DNA from: Aphelidium insulamus
Taxonomy: Eukaryota > Aphelidiomycota > Aphelidea > Aphelidiaceae
Direction of reading: 5' to 3'
NCBI GenBank assembly: GCA_036784855.1
Contig: JAZDSV010000031.1
Coordinates: 124,001 to 188,000 of the forward strand
Length of the DNA: 64,000 nucleotides
Part shown: positions 45,045 to 56,159 of the stretch, piece by piece
Layout of the letters: the number at the start of each line of letters is the position of its first letter
Position numbering within the stretch: the first letter of the stretch is position 1
Made by a program: the position numbers and the translations under genes
The notes under the pieces: generated by a model
Told to the model about the DNA's origin: nothing
The model's database searches: none
What the model saw: only the letters and a program-made list of their open reading frames with translations

Positions 45045-46617
45045 TGCTAAATAAGTGTCTCCGATTGTATGCAAATAAACTGGAGGGTTTTCTTGGGATG
45101 CAGACGTCGCAGTAGTGTAAATAGAGTCGGAATTAACTGTATGCAAATACATATAAATATACACATAAATACACATACATATAAATACGTAGATAGTTAG
45201 GCACTGCACAAGTTTTGCGGGCATCGCATCGTTTAACAGAGCAGTGTCGAGGGGTGTTTGCACCCAACTTCACGCTTCAACATTAAAGTGAGAAGCACGT
45301 GGTTGTAGCCAAAATAGAGTAACCTCGTGAAGAAAGGCTATAGACACTACATGGTAGGCGCGGTGTCTGCAATGTACAGAATTCCTTGGCGCTAACAGTT
45401 GAAATGTCGATTCGCCGTTTCATCAATGCGACGAAATATTGGCCTGGCCTCCCTTGGATGTTGGAATACTATTTAACTTTGTTATGCATGCCATGTCTTT
45501 GATGGGTAGTGAAACCGAATTGGGCATATGCAGAATTACATAAAATTTTGCACGAGTATAAGCACCGTGAGCCTCTATGACAGAAAGCCATTTTGCTTGA
45601 TCGACCACAACAAATCACAAAATCACACACAAAGAACTCCCATTTCACACACGAAGAACTCCCATTTCACATTCAAAGAACTCGCATTAAGTCATGTCCA
45701 ATGTACTCTTACCACGCCCAACAATGCAAGAGTACATAGCAGAATGTGGGTATGCTAGGATAAACGCCGATTTTGCTGTGTTAGCTGAGCAATTACATAG
45801 AACTAACGCAACTGAACAGAAATGCTAAATAATTCACCGCGTACAATATAATGGAGCTTATGCAATTTCATGCCATAAAGACAAGGCGATTACACAGGAT
45901 AATTTATTATCAATATACAGATATACAGATAATTTTTTTTTTCAATTGTAAAGTTTATTAAATTGGTCAATTACTGCCGCGCGGCCAGTGCCATAGCCGT
46001 CTCATGCGCCACAATAACAGAGAATCGTTGCCACACTCGCTGAATGCTGACAGAAGCCGCAAGGTTGTCCACGTCTGCCAGGGCTCGGCCGATACGTCGG
46101 ACAACAGATAATATAACAATATTAATTTACATGGCCGTCTCTCTAATAAATAGTGATTAGCTCCAGCGTAGTGTTCAGTGTGGTACTAGCTAGTGTGTGT
46201 GTGCTGAGTGTGTGAGGGGGATTGTTTGCCAGCATGACCCAATCAGGAAATTTGCCAATGGGAATTACAAAGTAGGCGATTCAGTCCAATTGGGCGCGCC
46301 GCTACATATAACAATCATATGTAATGACTGAACTACTTAAGATAACTACTTTTTAGCAACGGCCGATTCAGTCCCCCTATCATATATGATTGATTGTATC
46401 ATATGTGACCGCCAGTTCAGTGGCCCTTATATAGCTGTGGCTGTAACACCCAGTCAGCCTCAGTCAGCTGCCGTCACCGCCGCCGGCCCCTTGCACATAG
46501 CCCCTTCTGCGCTCTAGAGTACCACGTCGCCTACCCCCGCTGCGCTGCACGCCACCACACGGCACTGCCAATTGCCACCGCCGCCCTTGCTACTTCTACT
46601 ACTACCGCGCCTTCACT
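45045..46617. other. Spacer with no firm gene, left of the 569-residue gene
   Basis: A minus-strand frame at 45045-45280 contains QTPLDTALLNDAMPAKLVQC, weakly ankyrin-like, with a TA-rich intron-like stretch. It may be the 3' end of a gene cut off by the gypsy insertion, but I cannot support it. Near 45629-45680 the phrase CACACNAAGAACTC(G/C)CATT is repeated three times. From 46240 to 46410 there are several CATATG and GATTCAGTCC copies that may be the promoter or border of the next gene. TTGGGCGCGCC near 46286 is shared with 15951. Confidence 0.4.
46428..46434 (+). promoter_or_regulatory. Candidate TATA box of the 569-residue gene
   Basis: TTATATAG in a GC-rich setting, about 185 bp before the ATG at 46618. 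There is no similarly good TATA box before most other genes in this window. Confidence 0.4.
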
Positions 46618-48414
46618 ATGAGCAGCCCGCCCCCTATGCCTCCTCCGCCCTCCAGCAGCAATGCTGCCTCTGCCGCGGCATTGCCTGTACCTGCAGCAGC
46701 TGCACCGGCGGCATTGAGTGCGCAGGCTAATGAGTCTGCTGCAGATGATAGTAACGCAGTTCTTGACGTGCAAGTAGCACCCAAAGAGCTTGGGCCTGCA
46801 TCAATGAAGGCAGCTCAGCTGCAGCTGTGGTTTCGCCACTACTATCCCGGGCACTATGCCACGTGGAATATTGATGGCCTTGCGCGCAAGAAGCCTCTGA
46901 CGGCGTTGAAGGACCTGTACCGTGGCAAGAAGGCCAAACTTGTCGCCACGCGCCTCCGTCTCATGCTGAAAAAAGGAGAGGTGCCTCCTGCTGAAGACCG
47001 CGTGGCAGCAAGCCCTCCACCTCCGAGAGCCGCTGTCATAGTGCAGTATCCTGCCAAAGAACTTGCCGCCGACCTTCAGGTCCGTCTGCTGGAGGACTAT
47101 GTCAAGACGCCAGCTATTCAGATGAAGCTGAAGGCCTTGAAAAACTGGCAATTGTTCTTGTTGTCGATTGACTTGTCCTTTGACGCACTGGATGGCATTG
47201 ACTCGTACGAACAGATCGCGGCCATGACAGGTGAACGTGAGCTATGTGATCTATTCACCATGACACGCAACCTGGGTTTGCCGCTGGGTAAGAGCGACTA
47301 CAGCAGCCAAGAGGAAGTACAGGAAAAAGCCAATGATTACCTGAATATGGCCGGCTTTGCATATTCACTAAAACTGGTAAGTTGTTCTAAAAGCCGGTGC
47401 TCTACTGACACATATACAGGCGCTGGCGTACGGGAAGAATCCTGCACTCTTTGACCACGGCGGCGAGCCTGTGCTGGATGACGAGGGTGACCGCAATACC
47501 AGTAACTGCACTGTTCTACATCTGTGCAAATACACCACGTACTTACCCTTCGTAGATGCTGTAGTTGGCCGTGATACTGGAACCAGAGTTGTAGGCGTTG
47601 CTGGCTCCACTGTGGTTCCCAGGGCCAATGTCGCCATTGAAGACGATAGTACTGCTGTCGATGGTGCTGACACCGTGGACGCCGCTGGTACTTCTGCCAC
47701 TGCATTGGCTGGCAACACTCTTCTTGCTGCTGCCGCCACGTCTTCCGCCACACTTGGTGCCACTGGTGCTGCTGCCGGTACTGCCGAGGCTAGTGCCATC
47801 AATAACGCCGCACACACAGATGCCACCAACGCCACCGCGCCTGTAACAGCCACTACGCAGGTCAGTCCACCTGCAAATGGCAACCAGGTGCCAGGTGCCT
47901 CATACAGCGCTGCAAAGTTGGCGGTGAAGGCTGTTCTGGGGCGTCAGGCATTGAAAACGATTGCTGAGGCGTACAACGATGTGGAAAACAACAGTGCGCA
48001 GCGAAAGGTGCGTCGCTATTTTTGAATCGCTCGCTAGCTAATGTTAAACAGGACGTCCGCAACTGTGTCGATCAATATTTCAACGGCGATATCGACGCTT
48101 GCACCGCCGAATGCCGCACTGTGTCAGAGGCACGAAAATACTTTCAGCAAAAGAACACGGAGCGCACGGTGGAGCGCATAAAGGCGGCCTGCATTCGCCT
48201 AGAAATTGTCTATGGCAGTGACAACTACACCGCGGCTTTTGCAGACAAGAAAGGCGTCTTGAAGCCGTGCAATGTGCTTAAGAAAATCTTGAAACTTTCG
48301 CCCGAAAATTCTGCAAACTTATCTTCTGTTGGCCGAAGGAAGCTGACGTTCTGCGTAGTAAAATTCGCGTTTAACGCTGAGATCAATCGGACTGCGCAGA
48401 TATTTGAACATTGA
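46618..48414 (+). CDS. Unidentified 569-residue protein, possibly transposon-associated
   Basis: I do not recognise this protein. Three exons with clean GT-AG introns of 43 and 44 nt: 46618-47376, 47420-48007, 48052-48414 (1710 nt). It begins with a Pro/Ser/Ala-rich tail (MSSPPPMPPPPSSS). Next is a globular part with LQLWFRHYYPGHYATWNID and a basic stretch (GKKAKLVATRLRLMLKKG). A long Ala/Thr-rich linker follows (around residues 300-400), and finally a helical, Cys-containing C-terminus (CVDQYFNGDIDACTAECRTV, TVERIKAACIRLEIVYG). Codon use is GC-rich. Its last 96 bp overlap, on the opposite strand, the end of a Crypton-type tyrosine recombinase, so it may be a second gene of that element. Intact splicing argues that it is or was recently functional. 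Confidence 0.55.
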
Positions 48415-48655
48415 GTTCGACACCTCAAACGACCACTGGCCCCAGTCTTGCAGTTCACTGAACGACCAATTACAAGCACCAGAAAAATACTGCGCCCCGC
48501 CGCGACGGAATGAGTGGCACCCATACACGTCGCCTCTCAAACCAGCATCATTCAGGACCCACAGCATTGACTGCCTGAACCGCTCATAGTTCTATAAATG
48601 TTAATCTCAATAATACCATAACACATAATCATACCAGCGCCTTCTCAAAAAACAG
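48319..48655 (-). pseudogene. C-terminal part of a Crypton-type tyrosine recombinase, cut off by an LTR
   Basis: Two exons, right to left: 48655-48635 (partial) and 48591-48319, joined by a 43-nt GT-AG intron. The encoded end has the tyrosine-recombinase catalytic pattern of Cryptons: CHSFRRGGAQYF (His-x-x-Arg), then WGQWS (the His/Trp position), then SNSMFKYLRS with the nucleophilic Tyr. The stop is at 48319-48321. Everything upstream, including the first catalytic Arg and the DNA-binding part, is missing because the gypsy LTR begins at 48656. The call rests on motif pattern; the Crypton assignment rather than another tyrosine-recombinase group is an inference. Confidence 0.7.
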
Positions 48656-48868
48656 TGTTGGATATGGCGGCACGTGGTGGGGCTGACGTCAGGTCGCGGC
48701 CGACGTTGCCTCGACGGGTGAAGACGAATGACCGCAGTCATTCGTCATCTGACACGACGCTGATTGCGGTGGACGCAGACGCAGCAAGGCCCTATAAAGG
48801 CGAGCGTTGTGGTGTAATCTCAATAGACATCTGAACTTGCTGTTGCGTATTTTTGTGACTATCGAACA
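48656..48868 (+). repeat. 5' LTR of the chromovirus (213 bp)
   Basis: TGTTGGATATGG ... CTATCGAACA, with a perfect inverted repeat at 48723-48746 and a TATAAA box at 48793-48798. Confidence 0.9.
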
Positions 48869-48887
48869 TTTTTGCAAGCAACCGACT

Positions 48888-51800
48888 ATGGAGATTACTG
48901 GTCATATGAACACCGCGGGGGTGACGCCACGCTTTGGCGTCCCGGATGTCTTCCGCGAAGAGCACCTGGCGCTACAAAAGCAAACCGCCAGGAAGGCTGA
49001 GCTTTGGGCTCGAGCGATGTTGAACTACCGCAAGCGTCGTGTCAGAAGAAGAACTCCGTCGGCTGAAAGGGGCAAGCACGGGAACCGGCGTCGATTTCGC
49101 CGGACCAACAACCGCGCTGGCGCAGACGCGCGCCCTGGCCGACGAGGCTGGTGACGAATGGCGAGTGAGCAACACCTCGCGCCGCCAACATGCTTACGTG
49201 ACATGGAGGCGATGCGTGCATCCGAGCGTGCGAACAAGATGTTCGAACGGGAGGCACCGAGACAGTCGCGGTTCGACTGGTGTGGGCGGCAATCCGTTTG
49301 TAGACGAGCAGGCGGACGCGTTGCGTCAAAGAAATATCGATGCGGCCCGAGTGCCCACAAATCTGCCAAAGTACGCCCGTGGGCGGAAGGACGACGGCAA
49401 AGTTATGGGCGACCCGAACGAGTTTATTGCCACCTTTGAGGCGGTGATGCGGGGTGCGCGATTTCCTGAGGAGCGTTGGGCCGAAAATCTGGTCAGCCAG
49501 ATGTCTGGCGCTGCTCTCATGGAGAAGGTGGCCGGGTGGCTACCGCGGTCTGGTGACGAGCCGGCTGCTTGGTTCGACTTCCGGAAGAAGTTTCTGGAGT
49601 CGCAACTTTCCGCCGAAATGCAGTGGGTTTTCCGACAAGAATTAAAGTCTGTAAAAATCCTGGCTGGCGAAGACGTACGCGATTACGTGGAGCGCTTCGA
49701 GTTGCTGGCAAAGCGCGCTCCCGGTGTAAGTGATGAGGACCTCGAGATGATATTCATGGAGGGGCTTCGCTCGCGCACACGTCTGGTCGAGCGGATTGAG
49801 GATCAATTGATGGGACGGCGCAGTTTGACCGGCCCAAATCAAATCGCTGTGACGATTGAACAAATTTACTTCATTGCGCAGTCGCTGGACGCCAAGGACG
49901 CACTGCGTGAAGGACGGCTACGCACAAAGGGCAGCCATGAAGACGCTCGCACGACGACCAAAGGCCCGCGAGAGGCGGCTGCCCGGTCAACGACGACGAC
50001 TTCGGTGACGTGCGGATTCTGTGGCAAGAGTGGTCACACAGCTGCACAGTGTTTTAGCCGCAAAGCGCAGGAGGTACCGGCGGAGAGAAGCGTCCGTCAG
50101 GTGGAGCCCGAACGTGGACGCTATGTGCGGCCGCCGAGGCGACCGGCAGGCTATACACCTGGTGCATGCTGGACGTGCGGCAGTACTGAACACCAACGTG
50201 GCACGTGCCCGAAGCGCATAACGCCTGCTGCTGGCACAACCGTACGCCAGGTGGTTTCTGGCGCCGACACGGGTGTCCGTCAGATCACTCATAGTGAAGA
50301 CGTCGATGAGGAACCTCTGGCAGCAGAGTGGCTCGACGGATTTCTGCGCAATGACAGCGGTGACAACGTCGTTCACGATCACCTTGTTAACAATGTGATC
50401 GCAGCATCTGAGACAGAGTGGGCAGCACCAGTTGAGATAAATGGCAAACGACTCTACGGGCTTGTTGATAGTGGTTCGCCCATTACAATAATAAGTAGGC
50501 GCCTATGTGAGGAGAACGGCTGGACGATTTTGCCTGGCTCTGGTGGCAAGCTGAGTGGCGCCTTTCAGGGACAGGCCGTGACAAGACATGGCATCACGCA
50601 TGTCAAGCTGGCATGTGGTGATAAGATTGCTGACGTGGATCTAGAGGTCGCCGAGCTCAGTGGCAAGACGTCATTGCTGGTTGGAACTGATTTGTTCTGC
50701 CTGCTTGGAATCACTCTGACGGGGGTACCTGCGGCCTGGCCGGGGCAGGCCTCACAAGAGGATGAGCTGATACTGCCCAGTGACGATGGACCAGAGACCA
50801 TCGATCTGACTGATGACATCAAGGAGGCGGAGCGTTCACGTGTCATGTTGGCATGGAACGCGCTCATTGAGCAAAACACAAGGATTCCTGAGGAAGCTTT
50901 TTGCTCATTTCCTGGTGCAGAGCTGACCATTGACACAGGCGATACGGAACCGATTTTTGTGCCTCAGTATCCGGTACCTCAGCACCTGCAAGCCGCGGTT
51001 ACTGAGAGAGTCAACGAATGGATTACGAAAGGCTGGACGGAGGTTTCCCAGCGGGGCAATCCGTGGTCGTTTCCGCTAATGGCCGCGCCAAAGAAAGCGA
51101 GTGACGGCAGTATGACGGCAGTGCGCGTTTGCATTGACCTGCGGCGTTTGAATGGGGCGTTGAGAAACGAGAATTACCCGATTCCACGGATCACCGATTT
51201 GCTGTATGCAACACGCTCGAGGCACCGGTTACGTCGCGAGACATTTGATCAAGCTGATAGTTATCATCAATGGTTGATCAAGCCGGAGGATCGACATAAG
51301 GTGGCGTTTGTATGGAACGGCGTACACTACAATTTTGTACGTGCCTGTTTTGGAATTAAAACAATGACGTCGTTGTTTCAACGAGTCATGACGGAATTGT
51401 TGATCACTATTCCGTCGGCAAACGCATATGTCGACGACGTCTTGCTGGCGACGTCCGGACTGGACGAGTTCGTTGAGTCTGGTGCTAAGGATGTCTGACA
51501 CTCATGAACAAGCACAACGTGTCGATTACGAGTTGCTAAGTGCACCTGGATTGCAAGTGAGTGAGTTAAACACTGTAGGAAGAATCGTTGGCGTAGTGGA
51601 TTCAGGCCAGATGACAAAAAGGTCAAGGACATTCAAGACTGGCCGGTGCCAAAGACGTATAAGACGTTGCACTCCTTTGTGTCGCTGGCTGGTTATTACC
51701 GTGATCATATACGTGATTTTGCGACGATTGCCGCGCCACTGACAGCCGTGCAATTGCGTCGCGGTATTATGGTCTGGACGGATGAAATGCAGATGGCATT

Positions 51801-53411
51801 TGACCACATCAAGCGTTTCTTTCGAGCTGATGGAAACTTGGTGCTGGCATATCCGGACTTTAGTCGACGTATGGAATTGTATGTCGATGCGTCCTTGGTT
51901 GGGATGGGCGCAGTCTTGATGCAGACTGACGATGCCGGGAAAAAACGATTAATTTCTACGGTATCGCGCGCTTTTCGAGGTGCTGAAGGAACGTATTCTG
52001 CCACGAAACGTGAACTTCGCGCGCTGGTGTGGGCAGTCACGAAATTGGAGCATCTGTTGAAGGGAGCCCGTTTTCGTTTGTTTACCGATCATAAGGCACT
52101 AACTTATTTGCTTACTCAGAAGCACGTCAATCCAATGTGGATGCGCTGGGTCGATCTGTTGTTACAGTTCGATTTCGATATTCAGCACGTGCCTGGTGCT
52201 GATAATGTCGTGGCAGATGCATTGTCACGGCAGTATGAAAAATGGTTGGTTGACAAGGACAATGGCACAGTTGTACGCAATGTGTCTGACTGTTTGCAAA
52301 TTGGACTGGTTGAAGAAGCCGCAGCCAATGAATTTGACGGGCTGGGTCTCGTGGCCGGTGGATCGATCGTTCCAAGTTATTGGATGATGTGCACGCGTTT
52401 GGACACTTTGGTGGACGCCATGTATCGACAATACGATTTACACAGCAGAAACATTGGCCCGAGTTGCGCCATGATTTGACTGTGTTGGTCGATGGCTGTG
52501 ACGCTATGTCAGCGTTATAATGTGATACAGCGTGGTTATCATCCGTCAATGTCGGGCTGATGCAGTCGTAGCCATGGGATCACGCGTGTATTGACTCTGT
52601 CTGTATCAATGCCGGCATCGGAGGACGGGTACACGGCGCTGCTGGTGATAGTTGATGTGTTTACACGATACGTGGTGTTGAGGCCATTGAAGACAAAGAC
52701 AAAGGAAGAGGTCGCTTCCGTCTTGTGGTCGGTAATGGCGGACTTTGACGTACCACGAATCATTCAGTCGGACAATGGTCCCGAGTTTGTGAATGATGTG
52801 GTAACGAGCCTGGTGGCTACCTATGGTGTACAGCATCGTTTAGTAACTGCTTACAATCATCAGGCAAATGGTGCCGTGGAACGGTCCATTCAAACGGGCA
52901 CGACAAGGAGTAAAAAGATGCTGGGCGGTGCAACAACACACTGGCCGGCATGGTTGTCATTAACACAGGTGTCAACAAGTAGGGCGATCAGTACTGTGAC
53001 TGGTTCAGCGCCATTCTCATTGATGTTTGGACGGTACTTCGAACGCTCAAGAATTACACAAATGAAGTGGGCGTAGACAAGCGGAAAGCCTATGTGCTGC
53101 AAGAGCCCGACGGTACGGTGGTGGTGAGACACTTTCCGGTCGATCAAATCAAAGTTACGAGGCGAAACAACTTTGGTGAAGGCGAGTCGTTTGTGGTCGA
53201 AAGGGTGCTTGGCCATCGTGGTGCCGGCTTGACGGCAGAGTACCTGGTCAAGTGGAAAGGCTACAGTGACGACGATAACAGCTGGGTACGGCACAACATG
53301 TTTGAACGACTTAGCATGTATCGACGCGTATTGGCGGTCAAGGGCTTCTGGGTTGGCAAGGTCGTCCGCTGGTCCGGGGCTGTTGGATATGGCGGCACGT
53401 GGTGGGGCTGA
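48888..53411 (+). pseudogene. Frameshifted gag-pol polyprotein of the chromovirus
   Basis: Order along the sequence: gag from about 48888, with frame disturbances around 49030-49260. Two CCHC knuckles (CGFCGKSGHTAAQCF, CWTCGSTEHQRGTCP). Aspartic protease with DSG near 50470. Reverse transcriptase with VCIDLRRLNGALRNENYPIP and the catalytic YVDD at about 51427-51438. A frame break near 51490. RNase H from about 51640 (LYVDASLVGMGAVLMQTDD, RLFTDHKALTYLL). Further breaks near 52480 and 52560. Integrase core from 52590 (VIVDVFTRYVVL, QSDNGPEFVNDVV, HQANGAVERSI). A break near 53070. A C-terminal chromodomain near 53180-53330 (ESFVVERVLGHRG, AEYLVKWKGYSDDDNSW). The domain order gag-PR-RT-RH-IN-chromodomain defines a chromovirus. 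Several frameshifts make this copy inactive. Confidence 0.88.
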
Positions 53412-53595
53412 CGTCAGGTCGCGGCCGACGTTGCTCTGACGTGGTGAAGACGAATGACCGCAGTCATTCGTCATCTGACACGACGCTGATTGGCGGTGGA
53501 CGCAGACGCAGCAAGGCCCTATAAAGGCGAGCGTTGTGGTGTAATCTCAATAGACATCTGAACTTGCTGTTGCGTATTTTTGTGACTATCGAACA
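53381..53595 (+). repeat. 3' LTR of the chromovirus (215 bp)
   Basis: Matches the 5' LTR with small differences (for example GTTGCTCTGACGTGG against GTTGCCTCGACGGG). It keeps the TATAAA box and the hairpin. Confidence 0.9.
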
Positions 53596-55505
53596 ATGAC
53601 CAAGAAGCAGCCAGACAACTTGATAATAATGATCTCTATCAAAAGATTCATCATTTAGCAATGACACCACTGCTAAAAAATATCACATCTGAGCTGAGAA
53701 GGATAATACGGTTTGGAAGTAGCAATAATATTATTGGCTACACAGAATCTAAATTCTTACTGTCAAAGTGTGAGGACTTTGATATAGCTACATGGTACCA
53801 TATTCCAAAGGTTCACAAAGCAAGTGAAGGAAAACCTGTTACAGGCAGACCAATCACACCCTCACACTCATTCTTAACCACACCTGCAAGCTTATGGCTC
53901 TCAGACACACTACTTCCTGTAGTGATGTTTTACAGCCATATCCTTAAGGATACTACTACGTTTATCAAACTAGTAGATGGTTTAAGCATCAAACCTTATT
54001 CAATCTTGTTCACAGCTGATGTGGAATCACTGTACCCAAATATACCTTGGGATTATGGTCTATCTGCAGTGCTACAACACTACTCCGTAGTGTATCAACA
54101 CCATGCACAGCTTAACGCAAGAAGAAATTTTATTGGACAACTACTTAAGTTGACAAATGAGAATAACCTGTTTGAATTTAAGCAACAATTCTACAGGCAA
54201 CGCAGTGGTACTGCCATGGGATACCCACACGGACCGCAGTTTGCAAACATCTCACTGGTCAACATTGACATGAGAGCAACTGCAATTGCCCAAAAAATGG
54301 GACAGACCCCCTTACAGGGACTGAACTGTGTGTGGGTCAGATACATAGATGACATCTGGGGCGTATGGAATGGATCTATGGAGTCATTTGAGGCTTTTGC
54401 CAAAAGTGTCAACCAGATCCACCCATCCTTCAAATTCACTTTTGAAACACACAATCAGGAAATTGCATTCCTTGATGTAGTCACTTTCAAAAGCAGGAAT
54501 TTCACTAGAGAAAGTTCACACATACTGGTCAAAACCCACCAGAAAGTGCTGAACAAGTACCTGTACGTGCCATACATGTCTTTCCATCCCACTGCCAACA
54601 AAACGGCATGGATAAAAACTGAACTACTCCGCTACATAAGAACATGCTCACGGGCATGGGACTACCATAAGATGGAACGCAAGTTCATGGAGAGACTAAA
54701 ATGTCGTGGGTATCCGTTGCATGTGCTTCGGAATGTTTTTAAGACAGTAGGTTTCCATCTACGTACAGAATTGTTAAACAAACAAGTCATACGGAATGAT
54801 GTTGCTATCCCCCTGCTGTTCAAAACTACATACTCCCCAGTCCACAAATATGTAGGACTGAAAAAAGCACTCATTTCATTTCATGAAACAGTGTTGTTGC
54901 AAGACCTGGAAGCACAGGAGTGGTTACCAAAAGCAGCACTTGTCTGTTATAAGCAACCACCAGCGCTTCTTGCTATCTGTAACTCTGTAGAAAAACAGAC
55001 AGCAACTGTCTGGAAAAAACAGTGGCTTCTCCAATACAAACGGCAGAGAACTAGCACTCTGAAACCTAAGAGAGTCACACAAAGACAGCGGCCTTGTGCA
55101 CCTACATCTCAAAGAAGGATAACTGAATTCTTTAACCAGAAAGTTAACCAAAATGTTAACCAGAGAATTCTACCTACTAGACCTTTGAACAAAATTCAGG
55201 TGACCATTGTGTATCCCACAGTAGACACCCAGAATGACACAGGCTATACTCTACCAGTTGATGAGAGAAAAGATACTTTGCAAAAAGATCTGACTCCATC
55301 ACATAGTGACAACAGAGATGAGAGTCATAATGAAGTTTCTGATGTGATCTCACAACAGCAAAGTGTTGGCTCAATGGCCATACTTAGAGAGGAACCGTAT
55401 GAATTTAATACGTCCACAGAACTTACTGATTTTAGAGCAAGCACCAGAACTTATCCCATAAGGAGCCCAAGTTCTGGTAAAATATTCTGGATAAGGGAGG
55501 ATTAA
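53596..55505 (+). pseudogene. Penelope-like element reverse transcriptase, 5'-truncated, no GIY-YIG domain
   Basis: An uninterrupted frame runs from the LTR junction (reading NDQEAARQLDNND before the first ATG at 53661) to TAA at 55503-55505. Penelope-type motifs: WYHIPKVHK, GRPITPSHSFLTTP, FTADVESLYPNIPW, SGTAMGYPHGPQFANISL, the catalytic VRYIDDIWGVW, and EIAFLDVVTF. After the thumb region (YVPYMSFHPTANKTAWIKTE) the C-terminal ~230 residues are hydrophilic and show no GIY-YIG endonuclease, so this belongs to or resembles endonuclease-deficient Penelope elements, which are often found near telomeres. The 5' part is missing, replaced by the gypsy LTR. The remaining frame has no stops, so the truncation is recent compared with the gypsy decay. 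Confidence 0.82.
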
Positions 55506-56159
55506 AACAATAATACTCTTTCCAAAACAATGGAAACTTGTTTTTTAACAAGCCAAAATCATTAGGATTAATGCTTAATACTAGTATTAATCACTGTTAC
55601 AAAACAGTCAAAAAAAATTTTTTCATTGCTACAAAACAAAAAAAAATTTTTAGAAACCAATTTTATTTTCTTCTTTCTGAAAGATGAATTCTAAAGTCAA
55701 GGTTAAGGCAACTTAACCCAAGCTTGCTGATTGGCTAATGAGATCCAGGCAGAAAAGCACCACTCCAACTTTCAACTGCCATTTTCTCATCCATCCACTT
55801 GAGAACTTGGCCAGTTTTGGAGCTCTCTGCACGATTTTTCACGTCCATCTGAAGAAGGTAACGAAAGGGGGTCATCCTCCCCTCATGGACATGTGACTAA
55901 CCACTTTCTCTGCCTTCATGGCATGTTTGAATTTCAGTCTTTCCATTGGCCTCACAGCTAAGCCTATACTAACCCTAACACAACGACGTACCAGACACAC
56001 ATATATAAAACAACAAACAAAAACAACCTAAAGGCCCGCTGTGATACCGTTAGTCAAGCCACAAAACTATGCAGCTGGCTAGTGCGGCGGCCGTGGCTTT
56101 GCCTGCGAAAAACCGTTAGAAACACAGAGCAATTTGCGCACAGAACGTACCACATAAGA
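55506..56159 (+). other. 3' tail of the Penelope-like element and transition to satellite
   Basis: A/T-rich sequence with AAAAAATTTTT runs near 55612-55655, then a GC-richer stretch holding a hammerhead-like motif (55843-55890). From about 55970 CTAACCC-like and AACACAAC sequence leads into the satellite. No gene seen. Confidence 0.5.
55843..55890 (+). ncRNA. Hammerhead-ribozyme-like motif (type I) in the Penelope 3' tail
   Basis: Stem I: GTCCAT (55843-55848) pairs perfectly with ATGGAC (55885-55890). The core CTGAAGA (55849-55855) fits the CUGANGA consensus, and GAAA (55863-55866) follows. Stem III is GGGG (55867-55870) with CCCC (55879-55882), and the cleavage triplet is C-U-C ending at 55884. 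The A of GAAA can pair with T55883 as required. Stem II is reduced to a single G-C pair closed by a GUAA tetraloop, with one extra A. Penelope-like elements are known to carry type I hammerheads in their terminal regions, so the context fits. Activity with such a small stem II is doubtful. Confidence 0.5.

Larger units (their letters stand above)
48656..53595 (+). mobile_element. Ty3/gypsy chromovirus, near full length, chimeric flanks
   Basis: LTRs at 48656-48868 and 53381-53595 bracket gag, protease, reverse transcriptase, RNase H, integrase and a chromodomain. The bases before the left LTR (AACAG) do not match those after the right LTR (ATGAC), so no target duplication is present. The left flank is a Crypton recombinase gene and the right flank is the inside of a Penelope-like reading frame. 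The simplest reading is recombination between two copies. The LTRs differ at several sites, so it is not a fresh insertion. Confidence 0.9.

Noticed and set aside
45045-45263. Weak ankyrin-like frame next to the gypsy element
   Set aside because: Only about 20 residues look ankyrin-like and the frame is broken; it may be the cut end of a gene but is too short to call.
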